A stretch of DNA of 64,000 nt, taken from contig CP136496.1 in NCBI GenBank assembly GCA_032768795.1, forward strand, positions 1,178,001 through 1,242,000, written 5' to 3'. Both the position numbers and the translations under genes were made by a program. This DNA is from Tremella fuciformis. Lineage: Eukaryota > Basidiomycota > Tremellomycetes > Tremellales > Tremellaceae. How positions within the stretch are numbered: position 1 is the stretch's first letter; the number at the start of each line of letters is the position of its first letter. The notes under the pieces are model-generated. The model did not search any database and had not been told where the DNA came from. It worked only from the letters and a program-made list of their open reading frames with translations. Shown here in pieces: positions 36,173-47,306 of the stretch.

Positions 36173-38057
36173 ATGCCCCGCGCAAAAGTCAGTGGTATAG
36201 AGGACATTAGGCCTTCACTCAATCTCAGCGTGGCCCTTGTTGGTGTTCCGAGTGTCGTCTTGGTCAAGGCGGCTTCACGTTACAGCTACCCAGGACCATT
36301 GCGAAGCACAAGGAAGCGGATGCCAGATCGAAGGCACTACGGGACGCTCTCGCTGCAGCTCCTGTGGTCGGTGTCGAAGGTGGTCCAACTTCGCGTGATG
36401 AAGACCTGCCTCAATCGCCAATTGCGGGTCCTTCACGGTCGCACTTGCCGACCCTTGAGCAAGACCACGAAGACTATAGCGACTCAGGGTCTGTCGCCGG
36501 GATGGATGTAGTGTACCCCATCCACGAAGAAGAGGCTATGTCAGTCGACGAGCACCAATCATTGCCCGAGTTCGACGATTTTGGCATTCCCCCCGATGCT
36601 CACTATCTGTACGACCGCATCCCCAGCAATATACGTCCTGTACCTGGGCGTGATGTTCGCGAAACACTTCCCACTTTCGCATCTCAATACATACATCATC
36701 ATCTACCTTCTGCGGCACGGATGATCTTTACTCAGGCGGCAGTCTCATCAGTATTGGGGGCCGATTACGACCTTGTCAGCTCACATATCGACTTTTCACA
36801 GAGATTGTTACAAGATGGCGGGCAACCGCTACTCAAACCAGCTGCGAACCCAGCCGACGCCTACTCGCAGCTCGGCATCAATCCTGACGCAGTGATTGAG
36901 CGTTACGCCGTTTGTGAGGTCCCGTCATGTTCACGTTTGTGCAAGTTCACCAATCTGCACCTTCTGTCGCATGAGGAGGGCCATCTGGATCCATCAGGCG
37001 TCAAGTGCGAGGGCAAGGTCTACATCGATAAAGGGAAGACCCGACAAGCACTAAGGGTGATGCCTTTCACGGCTCCCTCTACTATGTTGCAGGCGTATCT
37101 CCGAGATCCACAATTCGTCCGTGCAATTCAAGAATGGCGAGGAGATACGAGGGAAGATCAGATCGGCGACAACACCCCAATTAAACCGAATGATTTCTCT
37201 CTCGATAAGGAGCGCCCGATGCACAGCGTAACTGATGGATCCTTCTGGCGGTATCGTGAGGCGTTCATACGACGCGACGTTCTATGGCAAGCTGGATCTC
37301 GTGGTGAATGGGTCCGTGATGTCGTCACAGGCCCATCCCAACGCCTTGTCAGCCTTGAGTTTGGCATGTTAGCTGTGATGAATGTTGACTGGTCAGTTCA
37401 GTAGGAAGCATATCGCCATATTTGATTGCTGATGGAGCAGGTTCGCTGTGCACGATGTGCCCAATTGTTCAATAGGAGCGGTCTATCTGTCGATCTTAAA
37501 TCTGCCTCGTCACTTGTTCTACAAAAGGAGTTGGACTACACTATGTCTGCTTCTACCTGGCCCGAAGCTTCCATCAAATCGAGCATTTCGCGCAATGCTT
37601 AAACCTTTGGTTGTCGACCTGCTCGATCTTCAAAAGGGAATGTTCTACTTCATCGCGGGCCGTGAGCGACCCGAGCCAGTGTATCTTCAGGTGCTGTACT
37701 CCGCATGCGATTTGCCGGCGTCTCGAAAGGTCACTGGTTCGACGTGGTACACGTCAAACCATCCTTGCTCTTTGTGTCGAATTGAGAAGGAGGACCTACA
37801 GAGGCCTCAAGGCTATGATAGACGAAGTGACTAATGGCTACATTGCTGTCTGAACCAGCTGATCAGCAGGGGTGCCGAGGGCAAGCATGGGCGGAGCTCA
37901 TGCACAAGGAGAGTGGGATGCATGCCCCGATCGTCGTGACGCCATCGAAGAGGAACACGGCGTTCACGAGAGTCCTTTCCTTGGGCTCCCGTACTTTGAC
38001 CCGGCCGCCTTTGGTCCAATCGACGCAATGCACAATGCGTCACTAGGTCTATCCATT
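36173..38057 (+). pseudogene. Tnp2-like transposase, 5' part, broken by the Gypsy insertion
   Basis: Start at 36173 (MPRAK), then a 41-nt intron, then a Cys/His motif C-X-C-X2-C ... H (CWCSEC, LPRTIAKHKEAD) typical of the N-terminus of basidiomycete Tnp2-type transposases. The long exon to about 37394 includes FASQYIHHHLPSAARM and ERPMHSVTDGSFWRYREAF, then the catalytic-type region begins: the Asp of NVDW, and after an intron AVHDVPNCSIGAVYLSILNLP. Downstream blocks YSACDLPASRKVTG and HPCSLCRI (about 37700-37780) are diagnostic of the Transposase_21/Tnp2 family. The last host-frame part reads YFDPAAFGPIDAMHNASLG (about 37997-38050), right up to the LTR at 38058. The rest of the gene resumes at 47711. 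Confidence 0.85.
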
Positions 38058-38461
38058 TGTCACGTCGGCCACGCCTCCATGATCACCAAAGCACGCCTAC
38101 GAGCCTCGTTCCAGCCCAGCACGCCTGTCAAACACGTGAGCCTATCGTCGATCCTCGAGTAGCCTCGACGACGCTCGAGTAGCCTCGACGACTTTAGAGC
38201 TCGAGCCTCGTCGATGGTGTTTCAAGGAGAAAGCCCAAGGCGGTGCAGAGGAGGGCACGGGTGATATATATACAAGTCCTCACCCGTAGACCGTCCTTAG
38301 CACCGTGGTATTGAGTCCCATGGATAGAAAGTAACGGCGCAGCCGTGTTGTCGACGCACGAGAGGCTGTAGGACACACCTTCTCGTGGAAGACAGAGACA
38401 GATCAACAGACAGCACGTGTGAGAGGGCCTATCAGTCGACGACCGGCCTGGCCCCGTGACA
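38058..38461 (+). repeat. 5' LTR of the Gypsy element (404 bp)
   Basis: Starts TGTCAC and ends GTGACA. It contains a TATA-like GATATATATAC at 38263-38273, with the presumed transcript start about 30 bp later near GCACCGTGGTAT (38300-38311), the segment that would prime reverse transcription. A 20-bp direct repeat, CTCGAGTAGCCTCGACGACG, occurs twice in tandem at 38154-38192. Confidence 0.97.
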
Positions 38462-38463
38462 GT

Positions 38464-38475
38464 ATACCACGGTGC
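38464..38475 (+). other. Self-complementary primer-binding site of the Gypsy element
   Basis: ATACCACGGTGC begins 2 nt after the 5' LTR. It is the exact reverse complement of LTR positions 38300-38311, so the RNA can fold back and prime itself. No tRNA-type TGG start is present. Confidence 0.85.
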
Positions 38476-38499
38476 AACTACCTCTCACACGACTAGTTC

Positions 38500-40177
38500 A
38501 TGGCACCATCGACTCGACGAACCACGTCGACAGATCCTGAGCATCAGCACATTGCTCTACCCACAAACCTACGACTACCGGTGGACACTCGACTGAGAGC
38601 CGCCGCGACCAACATGGCCCAACCATTGGGTGATCAGCCGTCTGTGCAGCAGTTGCTCGCGCAAATCGTGCAGCTTCAGGCGGCCCTCGTCGAGCAGCAG
38701 GCGCAGCAACGACAGGGCTCGCCAGGCGTTGGGAACCCGTCCGAGCCGAAGGCGAACCCGCCTGACACGTTTAACGGCAAGGACCCAGCCGCTTTGGAGC
38801 GGTTCATCATGCAGTGCGAGACGGTCTTCAAGCTGCAGCCGTCGAAGTTCTCTGGCGACACGCACAAGGTCATGTATGTGATCTCGTTCCTCAGGGGATT
38901 CGTGCTCGACGCGATTCAGCCCTTGGCGACAGGGCGAGACAGCGATTTGAACGAGAACGGAGAGCATGTCGAGGCTGGCGACTACCTCGACGAGAAAATT
39001 CGGACTTACGCTGGGCTTCGTCGCTACCTGCGCGAGAACTTTGGGGATCCCGACGCGAAGGGGACTGCTCGACGCAAGTACTTCTCGCTGCGGCAGACGG
39101 GATCGGCAGCCGAATACTTCGCCAAGATTCGGGAGTGTCACGGAGGTGACAGCCACCGTACCCTATATGTACCAAAGACCGCGAGTCTAGCCGAGACTCG
39201 GGTCATCGTGACCCTTTTATGGTGCAGTGGTTTACTGTGCGTCGCCCTATGCTATTTGGTAGGTATAGGCCTCGTGACATAATGACCCGAGTCTCTGGAC
39301 GTCACTGGTTCAATTCCCGCACCTTGCTTGCCCGGGGCAATTGAATTACACGTTTTGAAAGGCACCTGGCTGCCGCCCCCGGTGGAGGTGGGCAATTACG
39401 TAAGAGGGCATTACGTAATGTAGCTTGGCGCGCCTTTCGGGTTCCAGATAGGGCTGAGGATAGGCTCGGTAGGAGGTAGGGCCCGGCACGAGGGCGTGCC
39501 TATTCTCTAAGGTGGGCGGAGTGTCACGGAGGTGACAGCCACCGTACCCTATATGTACCAAAGACCGCGAGTCTAGCCGAGACTCGGGTCATCGTGACCC
39601 TTTTATGGTGCAGTGGTTTACTGTGCGTCGCCCTATGCTATTTGGTAGGTATAGGCCTCGTGACAGGGAGTACACGTCAGTCCTCTCATGGGAGCTCGAC
39701 GAGCAAGCAACGGCTCGTGCCAAGGAAGGGCTCTCCGACGTGCTTCAGGACGAGGTGGCCAGGCACCCCAAAGAGTTCGAGACCTTTGCCGAGCTGCAGG
39801 CGTTTGTGGTCCGCCTCGACAACAGTCTGCGAGCAAGGGAGGCAGAGAAGAACAAGGCGGAGAACAGGCGAGAGAAGAAGAAGACTGTCCTGGGCGGCAA
39901 CAACGGCGGATCTACAGCGGTTACGTCAGAGGTTGGAGCGGCGGCGACGAACCCCAGACCCTCACCTGGCCCGACAACCTCGTCGAGTCTCAACTCCGCT
40001 GCAGCCCCTCGACGAGTCTACCCTCCTCGCCCTAGGCTCACTCCGGACGAGCACGAGAGGCGAGGCAGCCAGGGCCTTTGCTTCAAGTGCGGAAACGCTG
40101 GGCATCTTGCGCGCGACTGCCCAGGCTCGTTCAACCCCGGCCAACGCGTGAAGCAGGAGCCGCAGGGGGAAGCCTGA
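38500..40177 (+). pseudogene. Gypsy gag, split by TRIM copy 1
   Basis: Open from 38500 to the insertion at 39135, then from 39671 to a stop at 40177. The first part has a Gln-rich coiled region (VQQLLAQIVQLQAALVEQQ) and the capsid-type core (PDTFNGKDPAALERFI, VMYVISFLRGFVLDAI, YFSLRQTGSAAEYF). The second part continues with SWELDEQATARAKEGLSDVL and ends with a C-X2-C-X4-H-X4-C zinc knuckle, CFKCGNAGHLARDC. The 535-bp insertion plus duplication shifts the frame by one, so gag is truncated in this copy. Pol lies in the -1 frame relative to the end of gag, with about 100 nt of overlap, which suggests frameshift expression in intact copies. Confidence 0.9.
39136..39665 (+). mobile_element. TRIM copy 1: 530-bp miniature LTR retrotransposon in gag
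   Basis: Two identical 144-bp LTRs (39136-39279 and 39522-39665), TGTCAC...GTGACA, flank a 242-bp non-coding core. The target duplication is GGGAG (39131-39135 and 39666-39670). A TATAT lies at 39164-39168, and GAGACTCGGGTCAT at 39193-39206 marks the likely RNA 5' end. Its reverse complement, ATGACCCGAGTCTC, sits at 39282-39295, 2 nt past the LTR, as a self-priming binding site. A purine-rich tract (AAGGTGGGCGGAG) precedes the 3' LTR. No ORF is present, so it must be mobilised in trans. Confidence 0.93.
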
Positions 40178-43100
40178 GGGGTCCCGAGCTACAAGGAGAA
40201 ACTCGAGACCCCGCTCCATACACACTCTCCGCCCTCACGCCTCCTGAACAACCGACTTCACCTCTCAAATCCTCTAATCCGACGCCCACTCACCCACCGA
40301 CGGGGTCCGCTTCCCTCGTCGAGGAAGATCAACATGAAGAAGAAGCAGAGGACCTGGAGTCCGAGAAGGAGTCTGTACAGAGTGCTAGTGATGCCGAGGA
40401 ATGCATGAGCGGTGAGGCTTGCAGGCTGGGAAGGCATCAAGCTGTCGTAGCAGGAAAAGTGGACGGGACGGCCGCTTGCATACTGTTAGATACAGGCGCA
40501 GGCGGGACCTTCATTGATCAGGACTACGCCGAAGGTGTCACGGAGGTGACAGCCACCGTACCCTATATGTACCAAAGACCGCGAGTCTAGCCGAGACTCG
40601 GGTCATCGTGACCCTTTTATGGTGCAGTGGTTTACTGTGCGTCGCCCTATGCTATTTGGTAGGTATAGGCCTCGTGACATAATGACCCGAGTCTCTGGAC
40701 GTCACTGGTTCAATTCCCGCACCTTGCTTGCCCGGGGCAATTGAATTACACGTTTTGAAAGGCACCTGGCTGCCGCCCCCGGTGGAGGTGGGCAATTACG
40801 TAAGAGGGCATTACGTAATGTAGCTTGGCGCGCCTTTCGGGTTCCAGATAGGGCTGAGGATAGGCTCGGTAGGAGGTAGGGCCCGGCACGAGGGCGTGCC
40901 TATTCTCTAAGGTGGGCGGAGTGTCACGGAGGTGACAGCCACCGTACCCTATATGTACCAAAGACCGCGAGTCTAGCCGAGACTCGGGTCATCGTGACCC
41001 TTTTATGGTGCAGTGGTTTACTGTGCGTCGCCCTATGCTATTTGGTAGGTATAGGCCTCGTGACAGAAGGCCAGGGCTTGACCCAACAGAAGTTGGAGCG
41101 ACCCAAGAATGTCCTCCTGTTCGACGGCGAACCGTCATCCGCGGGCGAAATCACCCACGAAGTGGTGGCCCCGGTGGAGACGCTTGGGGAAACAAGTGAA
41201 GAACGGCTAGCGGTTACGCGGCTCGCAGGTGCAGACGTCGTGCTAGGGTACGACTGGATGCAAGAGAAGAGAGTAGTCATGGACATGGGAGCTATGGAAG
41301 TCACCCGTGGAGAAGAAAAGGTGGCCTCGTCGACGGTCGTCGAGGCTGCTTCAAGTGATCTGGCCATTTTGGCTACCAGAGCAAGAAGAGAGAGAGGAAA
41401 ACACGCGGGGCAGTCCCGTAGGAGCTCCCCGAACCATATCCCCTTGCGGATCAATCGGTGGGAGCAGAACAGGCTCGCCGCAGAGCGGCTGCGAGGGACT
41501 GTCACCGACGAGCTCGAGGAAGTGGTGGGGCGGATGGACGGGCATCTTGGGTTTGACGAGTACACTCTGTCAGAGGAGGAGTCCCAGGCGGTGCGAAGGA
41601 TCGTTCCGGAGTACTACCATGAGTTCCTCGATGTGTTCCACCCTCGTCGACCCGCCGACACGCTTCCGCCGAGTAGAGAATACGACCTGCGGATCAGACT
41701 GAAGGAGGGCGCAGAACTACGGGTCGCACCGCTTTACCAACTGTCGCCGGATCAAATGAGAGCACTCAGGGAGCTCCTCGCCAAAGAGCAAGCAGCGGGC
41801 AAGATCAGGCCATCGAACGCGGCGTATGGGTCGCCGAGCTTTTTCGTCCCTAAGAAGGTTGCCGGCGAATGGCGAATGGTGGTCGATTACCGGAAGCTCA
41901 ACGAGGCAACAGTGTCGGACGCGTACCCCTTGCCGTTGATTTCCCAAGTCACGGCTGATCTGGCGGAGTCAGAGTGGTACACCAAGTTCGACCTACCGGG
42001 AGCCTACCAGCTTCTTCGCATGGCGCCAGGACACGAAGCCTATACCGCCTTTAGGACGCCTTTGGGGATGTTCGAGTCCCTGGTAGTGCGAGATGGCTTG
42101 AAGAACGCGCCAGCAGTCTTCCAGCACTTCCTCAACGAGGTGCTCAGAGAGTTCGTTGGGCGGGGAGTGGTGATCTACATCGACGACATTTTGGTCCACG
42201 CCAAGAGCCTCGACGAGCTTCGTTCCCTCACAAAGGCGGTACTCGAGGCGTTGCGGAAGGCGGGACTGTATGTGAAAGCGTCGAAATCCGAGTTCGAGAA
42301 GAGGAAGGTCGACTTTCTGGGCTTTGTCATCTCCCGAGAAGGCGTGGAAGCGAATCCGGAGTACGTGAAAGGCGTCGTCGACTTCCCAGCACCAAGCAAC
42401 CTCCTCGAAGTACGCCGGTTCTTGGGTCTGGCAAACTATTACCGCCGCTTCGTACCCAACTTTGCCAAGGTAGCGCTCCCCCTAGTGTTGCTGACAAAGA
42501 AGGGAGTCCCGTTTGGTTGGGGAGACGCGCAGGCAAGAGCCTTCGAAGAGATCAAGAGGCGAATGAGCGAGCCCCCTGTATTAGCCCATTTCGACCCTGC
42601 ATTCGAGACCATCGTGCAGACCGACGCTTCGCTCTACGGGTGGGGATTTGTGATATCACAGATTAACCCCTCGACGAGCCTCGAGCACCCGGTGGCCATA
42701 GAGTCTGGGTCGTTTTCGGGGGCAGAGTTGAACTGGACGACTACAGAGAAGGAGTTCCTGGCGATAGTGATGGCGTTCAAGCGGAAGCGACATCTCCTTC
42801 TGCAAGTAAGCTGCACGGTCCTCACGGATCACCACAACCTCAGCTATTGGATGGAGCCGAGGAAACTGAGTGGGCGGGTTGCGCGATGGGTCGACGCCCT
42901 GGCAGGATTCTCCTTCCGAATCGTGTATCGTCCCGGGCTCAAAGCGGCTTACCCAGACGCTCTGTCGAGGAGGCCCGACTACAAGCCTGATGGATTGGAC
43001 CTGGAGGAGCAACGAGTGCAGGCCTTACCTGGGTTTGACCAAGAAAGCAAGGTCGAGACGTCGTTGGGGTACATGCTTCGGGCACTCATCGAGGAGCCTC

Positions 43101-44680
43101 GACGAGGCTCGTCGAGTCCAGATCCAGAGGCAAGAGAGGATCCGCAGACGGGTACTCGGAGCACCTGGGAGGAGGATGAGGAGTTCGAGCACGCTGGAGA
43201 AGAGTTGGAGAGGATCAAGAAGGAGGAGAACGGAGTGGTGATTGATGCGGCGGGATTCCCCAAGCTGTTTGGGTTGGTTCAAAGGATGGGCCTCGACGAG
43301 CCCACACGAGCCAAGGTAGAGCCTGGCGGGGCCCTGCGACTCAATGGGCGGCTATACCTCACTGGCAAGGGCGATGGGCGGCTCCGAGCCATAAGGGATC
43401 GACATGAGGGGATCCTAGCGGGACATCCGGGAATCACCAAGATGTTGGAGTTGCTCAGGAGGGACGTCTGTTGGCTGGGGCTGCGGCGCGATGTTGAGGC
43501 CTACGTACAGGGTTGTGCCATCTGCCAGAGGACAAAGACAAGCAGGCAGCGCCCTCATGGTCTCCTCCAGAGTCTCGAAGTCCCGGAAGGCCCGTGGCAA
43601 GCAATTTCCATGGACTTCATCGAGGAGCTCCCCGGCAGCCAGGGCTTCAACTCCATCCTCGTCGTGGTAGACCGCCTGACGAAGTGGGCTATCTTCGTGC
43701 CGACAACGACTCGCCTCACAACGGCGGGACTCGTCGACCTCATCATCGACAATGTCGTGGCGCAGCATGGGTTGCCAAGATCCATCGTATCTGATCGAGG
43801 GAGCAAGTTTACTAGTCGACTATGGGGAGCACTGTGTGGGGCCCTGGGGATCAAGATCAGCCTGTCGACAGCCTTCCATCCCCAAACCGACGGGCAGACG
43901 GAGCGAGTCAATCAGGTCCTCGAGCAGTACCTACGGGTATTCTGCGATCACAGACAAGACAATTGGTCGAGTCTGCTGCAGAGAGCAGCCTTCGCCTATA
44001 ACAATACCCAGCACTCGGCGATCAAGATGAGCCCGTTCGAGGCGAACTTTGGGTACTCGCCGCGATGGACTGATGACTTGAGAGAGAGCGCCGAGCGAGC
44101 GGAGATACCGTCGGTCAAGGAAAAGCTTGGGTCCCTCGACGAGGTGCACCGATCTTGCCAACAAGCCATACAGCAAGCCAATGAGCGGTACGCCAAGTAT
44201 TACGATGCAAAGAGAAGGGATGCGCCAGTGTTGAAGGTGGATGATATGGTCATGCTGTCGATGGAGAACATCAAGACTCGTCGACCCTCGAAGAAGCTCG
44301 ACATCAAATGGGGGGGACCATACAAAATCCTCGCTAAGACGGGTCCATCAACGTACAAGCTGGAGCTGCCGGCGACGATGAGGGTGAGCCCGGTCTTCAA
44401 CGTCCTCCGTCTTAAGCCATACCACCCGCCGAGGATCCCTGGACAGACCTACGACCCTCCGCCACCAGTGGAGGTCGACGACGAGGGCCCTAGCTATGAG
44501 GTGAAGAACGTCGTCGACTCGAGGAAAAGGGGCAGAAAGGTGGAGTACCTCGTCGAGTGGGTGGGGTACGAAGGAACAGATGAGGAGACGACCTGGGAAC
44601 CAGTGGAGAACATTACTGGTGCTCTCGAAAGCGTCGAGAGCTTCCACAAAAGGAACCCAGGGAAACCAAGAGGAATATAA
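40078..44680 (+). pseudogene. Gypsy pol (protease, RT, RNase H, integrase, chromodomain), split by TRIM copy 2
   Basis: The protease motif CILLDTGAGGTFIDQDY (about 40474-40530) is cut by TRIM copy 2 at 40536 and resumes at 41066. The remainder is one long frame to 44680. Reverse transcriptase begins about 41690 (VAPLYQLSPDQ) with FDLPGAYQ and the catalytic YIDD at about 42176. RNase H has QTDASLYGWG (about 42618), EKEF and TDHHNL. The integrase zinc domain is H-X-H-C-C type (HPGITKMLELL, CAICQRTK, about 43410-43535). The D-D-E core reads MDFIEELPG (about 43610), SDRGSKF (about 43790) and TDGQTERVN (about 43890). The C-terminal chromodomain, YEVKNVVDSR and YLVEWVGYEGTDEETTWEP, lies at about 44495-44610. 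Apart from the TRIM insertion I see no internal stop, so the break is recent. Confidence 0.95.
40536..41065 (+). mobile_element. TRIM copy 2: 530-bp miniature LTR retrotransposon in the protease region
   Basis: Same layout as copy 1, with 144-bp LTRs at 40536-40679 and 40922-41065; by eye the sequence is identical throughout. The target duplication is GAAGG (40531-40535 and 41066-41070). The self-priming site follows the left LTR at 40682-40695. Its right LTR supplies an in-frame ATG (40994) to the remaining pol frame, so a chimeric pol reading frame starts inside the TRIM. Confidence 0.93.
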
Positions 44681-44820
44681 CGCATGGACTACTGGCGGTG
44701 ACGATGATCTGGATCGAGATTCGTCACCCAAGCTGAGTCCTATCCCTGCATCCCCTGTACAACATGAACAACACGGCATATGAACATGAGCTAAGAAAGA
44801 ACTATGTACACTATCTACAT

Positions 44821-46621
44821 TCACGACCCCGAACCACTCGCCTCCGCCACGTCGTCGAACATGGGCCCGACCATCGCCCTAAGGTCCAGCCCCAGGAGCC
44901 TCGCGTGCCGCCTCGCCTCCTCGACGTGGTACGCCCTGTCCGCCGGGATGGACTGGGCCAGCGTGACATGGTGCTGAAGGACACCGATGTCGAGCCTCGT
45001 CGAGGGAGTCCACGACAAGGGAGCTGGCGCGGATGGGCGGGCAGGAGTCGACACCGGAGGCGGCGTCGGAGGCGGCACGGGAGCCGGCACGGGTTGACGA
45101 ACCGACCGGCGAAGTCGGTCGGTGAAGGCGGCCGGGCCGACAACAGGCGTGGGGGCGGGAGTCGGCGAAGGCGGGTCGACATCCGCGAAGCTCACAGCCC
45201 GGCGAGCTCTGGGTGTCGAGGACGAGCTGGCGGGTCGTCGAGGAGTCGGGCTGGAGTTGAACGAGCAACCTGAGGCTGTGCCACAGGTGTAGCACTTCAA
45301 CTTCGGCCCGCCTCCATCTAGAACCCTACACGGCAAGTTGTCCGAACGACACCGCTGGCATCGCTGGCGGCCGTTGAGCGTGCGGAGAGGTCGCCCTTTT
45401 GCCTGAGCCTGCAAGATCAGCGTGAGAGGCTGGAGAGTAGAAGACAACAACGCACCAGGGCCCATGGGAGGGTCCTATTCGATCCCCGGCCGAACGTCGG
45501 GTAGAATGGCCCTGGGAATGAGCGGGGACCTCAACAGATGGCGGACGTACCGAAAAAGGCGCGGTCCAGCGCATTCCTACACCGGACTCGAGGGCCAGCC
45601 TCGAGTCGCCTCGACGACGCCTCGCTTCCCTCCCCATCGGATCCTCCACTGCCCGCTTCGGATTCCCCAACGGATCCTTCGCTGCCCGCTTCGGATCCGT
45701 CTCCCGTCGAGATGCTGCCCTCCACGACGTCTTCTCCTACACCTGCGTTGTCCACGGCGGCCGGGAGAGCATCGGCTACCTCAGACACCCCAAGATACCG
45801 GGTTGAGGCTGAACGCAGGCGAGAGGAGTACATGCCGCCAACAGGCGACACGCGACGACGCTTTGGGGTTGGGGAGAGGGGAGGCGGTATCGTTGGCAGG
45901 GGAGTGTTGCCTGGGGAACCGGGCGACTCGACTCGACGCCGGCGGCGTGGGTTGATTGGCGGAGTCGGAGAGCGGGATGGCGGAGGCATAGAAGGCGGGG
46001 GAAGGAGAAGGATAGGCGAGCCGAGGGGGACGAGGGGATAGGGCGGTATGATGGGGGATCCGGTCCCACCACCAATGTAGGGGCGAAGAGGCCGAGGCGA
46101 GGCCGGCTCGAACGGCAAGGAGTGGGCTTCTCGATAGCGACTCTCGCCAGCGAAAGCCGCGTCGGAAGCCTGGGAAGACGGGGGCGAGGCGTCTGAGTAG
46201 CCGCTGGACGTAGAGGAGGTAGCACAGCTACTCTCCCTAGCGGCTCTGACGGTCCCCTGGTGCCGACGGATCTCGGCGTGTATGTCTGCTAGCGAGCGCA
46301 GAATCGCTGTACGCCCTGGGCATCAATACAAGCAGTAGGGTGACTCAACAATCACTCACCGCTTGGCGCAGCACTGGCAGCATCCGACCAGTCGAGCTCA
46401 TCGACGAGCTCGTCGATCTCCTCGACCGGTGTGGGCTCCGGAGTTCGAGGACGGACCGCCCATCGAGGGAACAGTCGAGGAGGGGGAGCGTCGACAGCCG
46501 ACTCGGGGGAGGATGGCGGCGTCGTGGGGCTGGGGGAAGGGGTTTTGGTCATCGTGACCAGGCGTAGAGGTCGTCCTCGGAGGACGATTTTGAGGGAGGG
46601 ATCGGTGGCGTTGGAGAACAT
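44821..46621 (-). CDS. Antisense spliced accessory gene in the Gypsy element, Zn2Cys6-like
   Basis: The start is probably MFSNATDPSLK at 46621, with a TATAAA on this strand at 46682-46687, about 65 bp upstream. Exon 1 is Pro/Ser-rich with acidic EEIDELVDELDWSDA. A large middle exon (from about 46240 to 45580) is Pro/Gly/Ser-rich. Introns about 45522-45561 (GGTACGTCC...CCCAG) and 45409-45455 (GTGCGT...TTGCAG) keep the frame into a cysteine array near 45360-45260: C-X2-C-X6-C-X11-C-X2-C-X5-C. This is close to the fungal Zn2Cys6 DNA-binding pattern (normally X6-8 in the last gap). The C-terminus has a helical PADRAYHVEEARRHARLLGL. It lies wholly between pol and the 3' LTR and is read opposite to the element. 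Function is unknown; splice sites were chosen by eye. Confidence 0.65.
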
Positions 46622-46681
46622 ATGATGCGTTGGAGTGGAGAGTTTGGAATGGACGGGACGAGTAGCCTCGTCGAGAGGGGG

Positions 46682-46687
46682 TTTATA
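46682..46687 (-). promoter_or_regulatory. TATA box for the antisense accessory gene
   Basis: TATAAA on the minus strand within AGGTATAAAC, about 65 bp upstream of the proposed start at 46621. From here to 47292 no gene is seen, and the rest is the upstream region of the antisense gene. Confidence 0.5.
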
Positions 46688-47292
46688 CCTTTTGGAGGGG
46701 ACATGGCGGGGACGAGGGACGAGAGGGCACTTGACGACGAGAGCAGGCAACACGACTTTTCACGACAGTTTGGCGACTTGTTGCCTAGCAACGAGCAACA
46801 TGATCGACAGAAGGGCGTAGCGCGGAGCGGCAATCACCGGTTATCTCGCGGCGACTGCCGCATTGGGCAATCTGACCCCGGCCTCGTGGCCGAGGTCGAC
46901 TCGAGGTCGACTTACATACGCGCAAATTCCAGCATGAGACGCCTATAGCTCAGCAACGGGCGGGCTATCCAGCACAGGGATCACCCTCGACACCACGCGC
47001 GTCGGGACACATGCGGGCTGCACACTACCTGTGCCCGTTAGTCACTCCACGACGGCAACACAGCCTACGCCCCGACTAGCGCCTAGAAAGATAGCACCAG
47101 CTGCGCGAGACCTCGAGCGACCAAGAAGGACGGACCGTCGACGAGACCAGGCCCTGCTTACACACCCACAGACCCTCGGGATCAGCCCTGCGAGGAATGA
47201 CCAAAAGACACGGCTTAGCGCGAGGCGGGAGCAAAGGCTCAGGCCATACAAGCTGCCCCGCCTCGCCCGCCATCTCGCAGGAGCTCGATTTC

Positions 47293-47306
47293 AGAGGGGG
47301 GCAGAG
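47293..47306 (+). other. Polypurine tract of the Gypsy element
   Basis: AGAGGGGGGCAGAG lies directly before the 3' LTR (one C interrupts it), in the position expected for plus-strand priming. Confidence 0.75.

Noticed and set aside
39213..39347. tRNA-like box A (TGGTGCAGTGG) and box B (GGTTCAATTCC) in the TRIM
   Set aside because: The boxes match RNA polymerase III consensus, but no acceptor stem or D-arm can be folded and the spacing is long. The self-priming LTR structure explains the element better.
40078..40177. Canonical -1 slippery heptamer in the gag-pol overlap
   Set aside because: Pol is in the -1 frame, but no exact X-XXY-YYZ heptamer is present in the gag frame; CGGAAAC is only a near match, so the shift site is left open.
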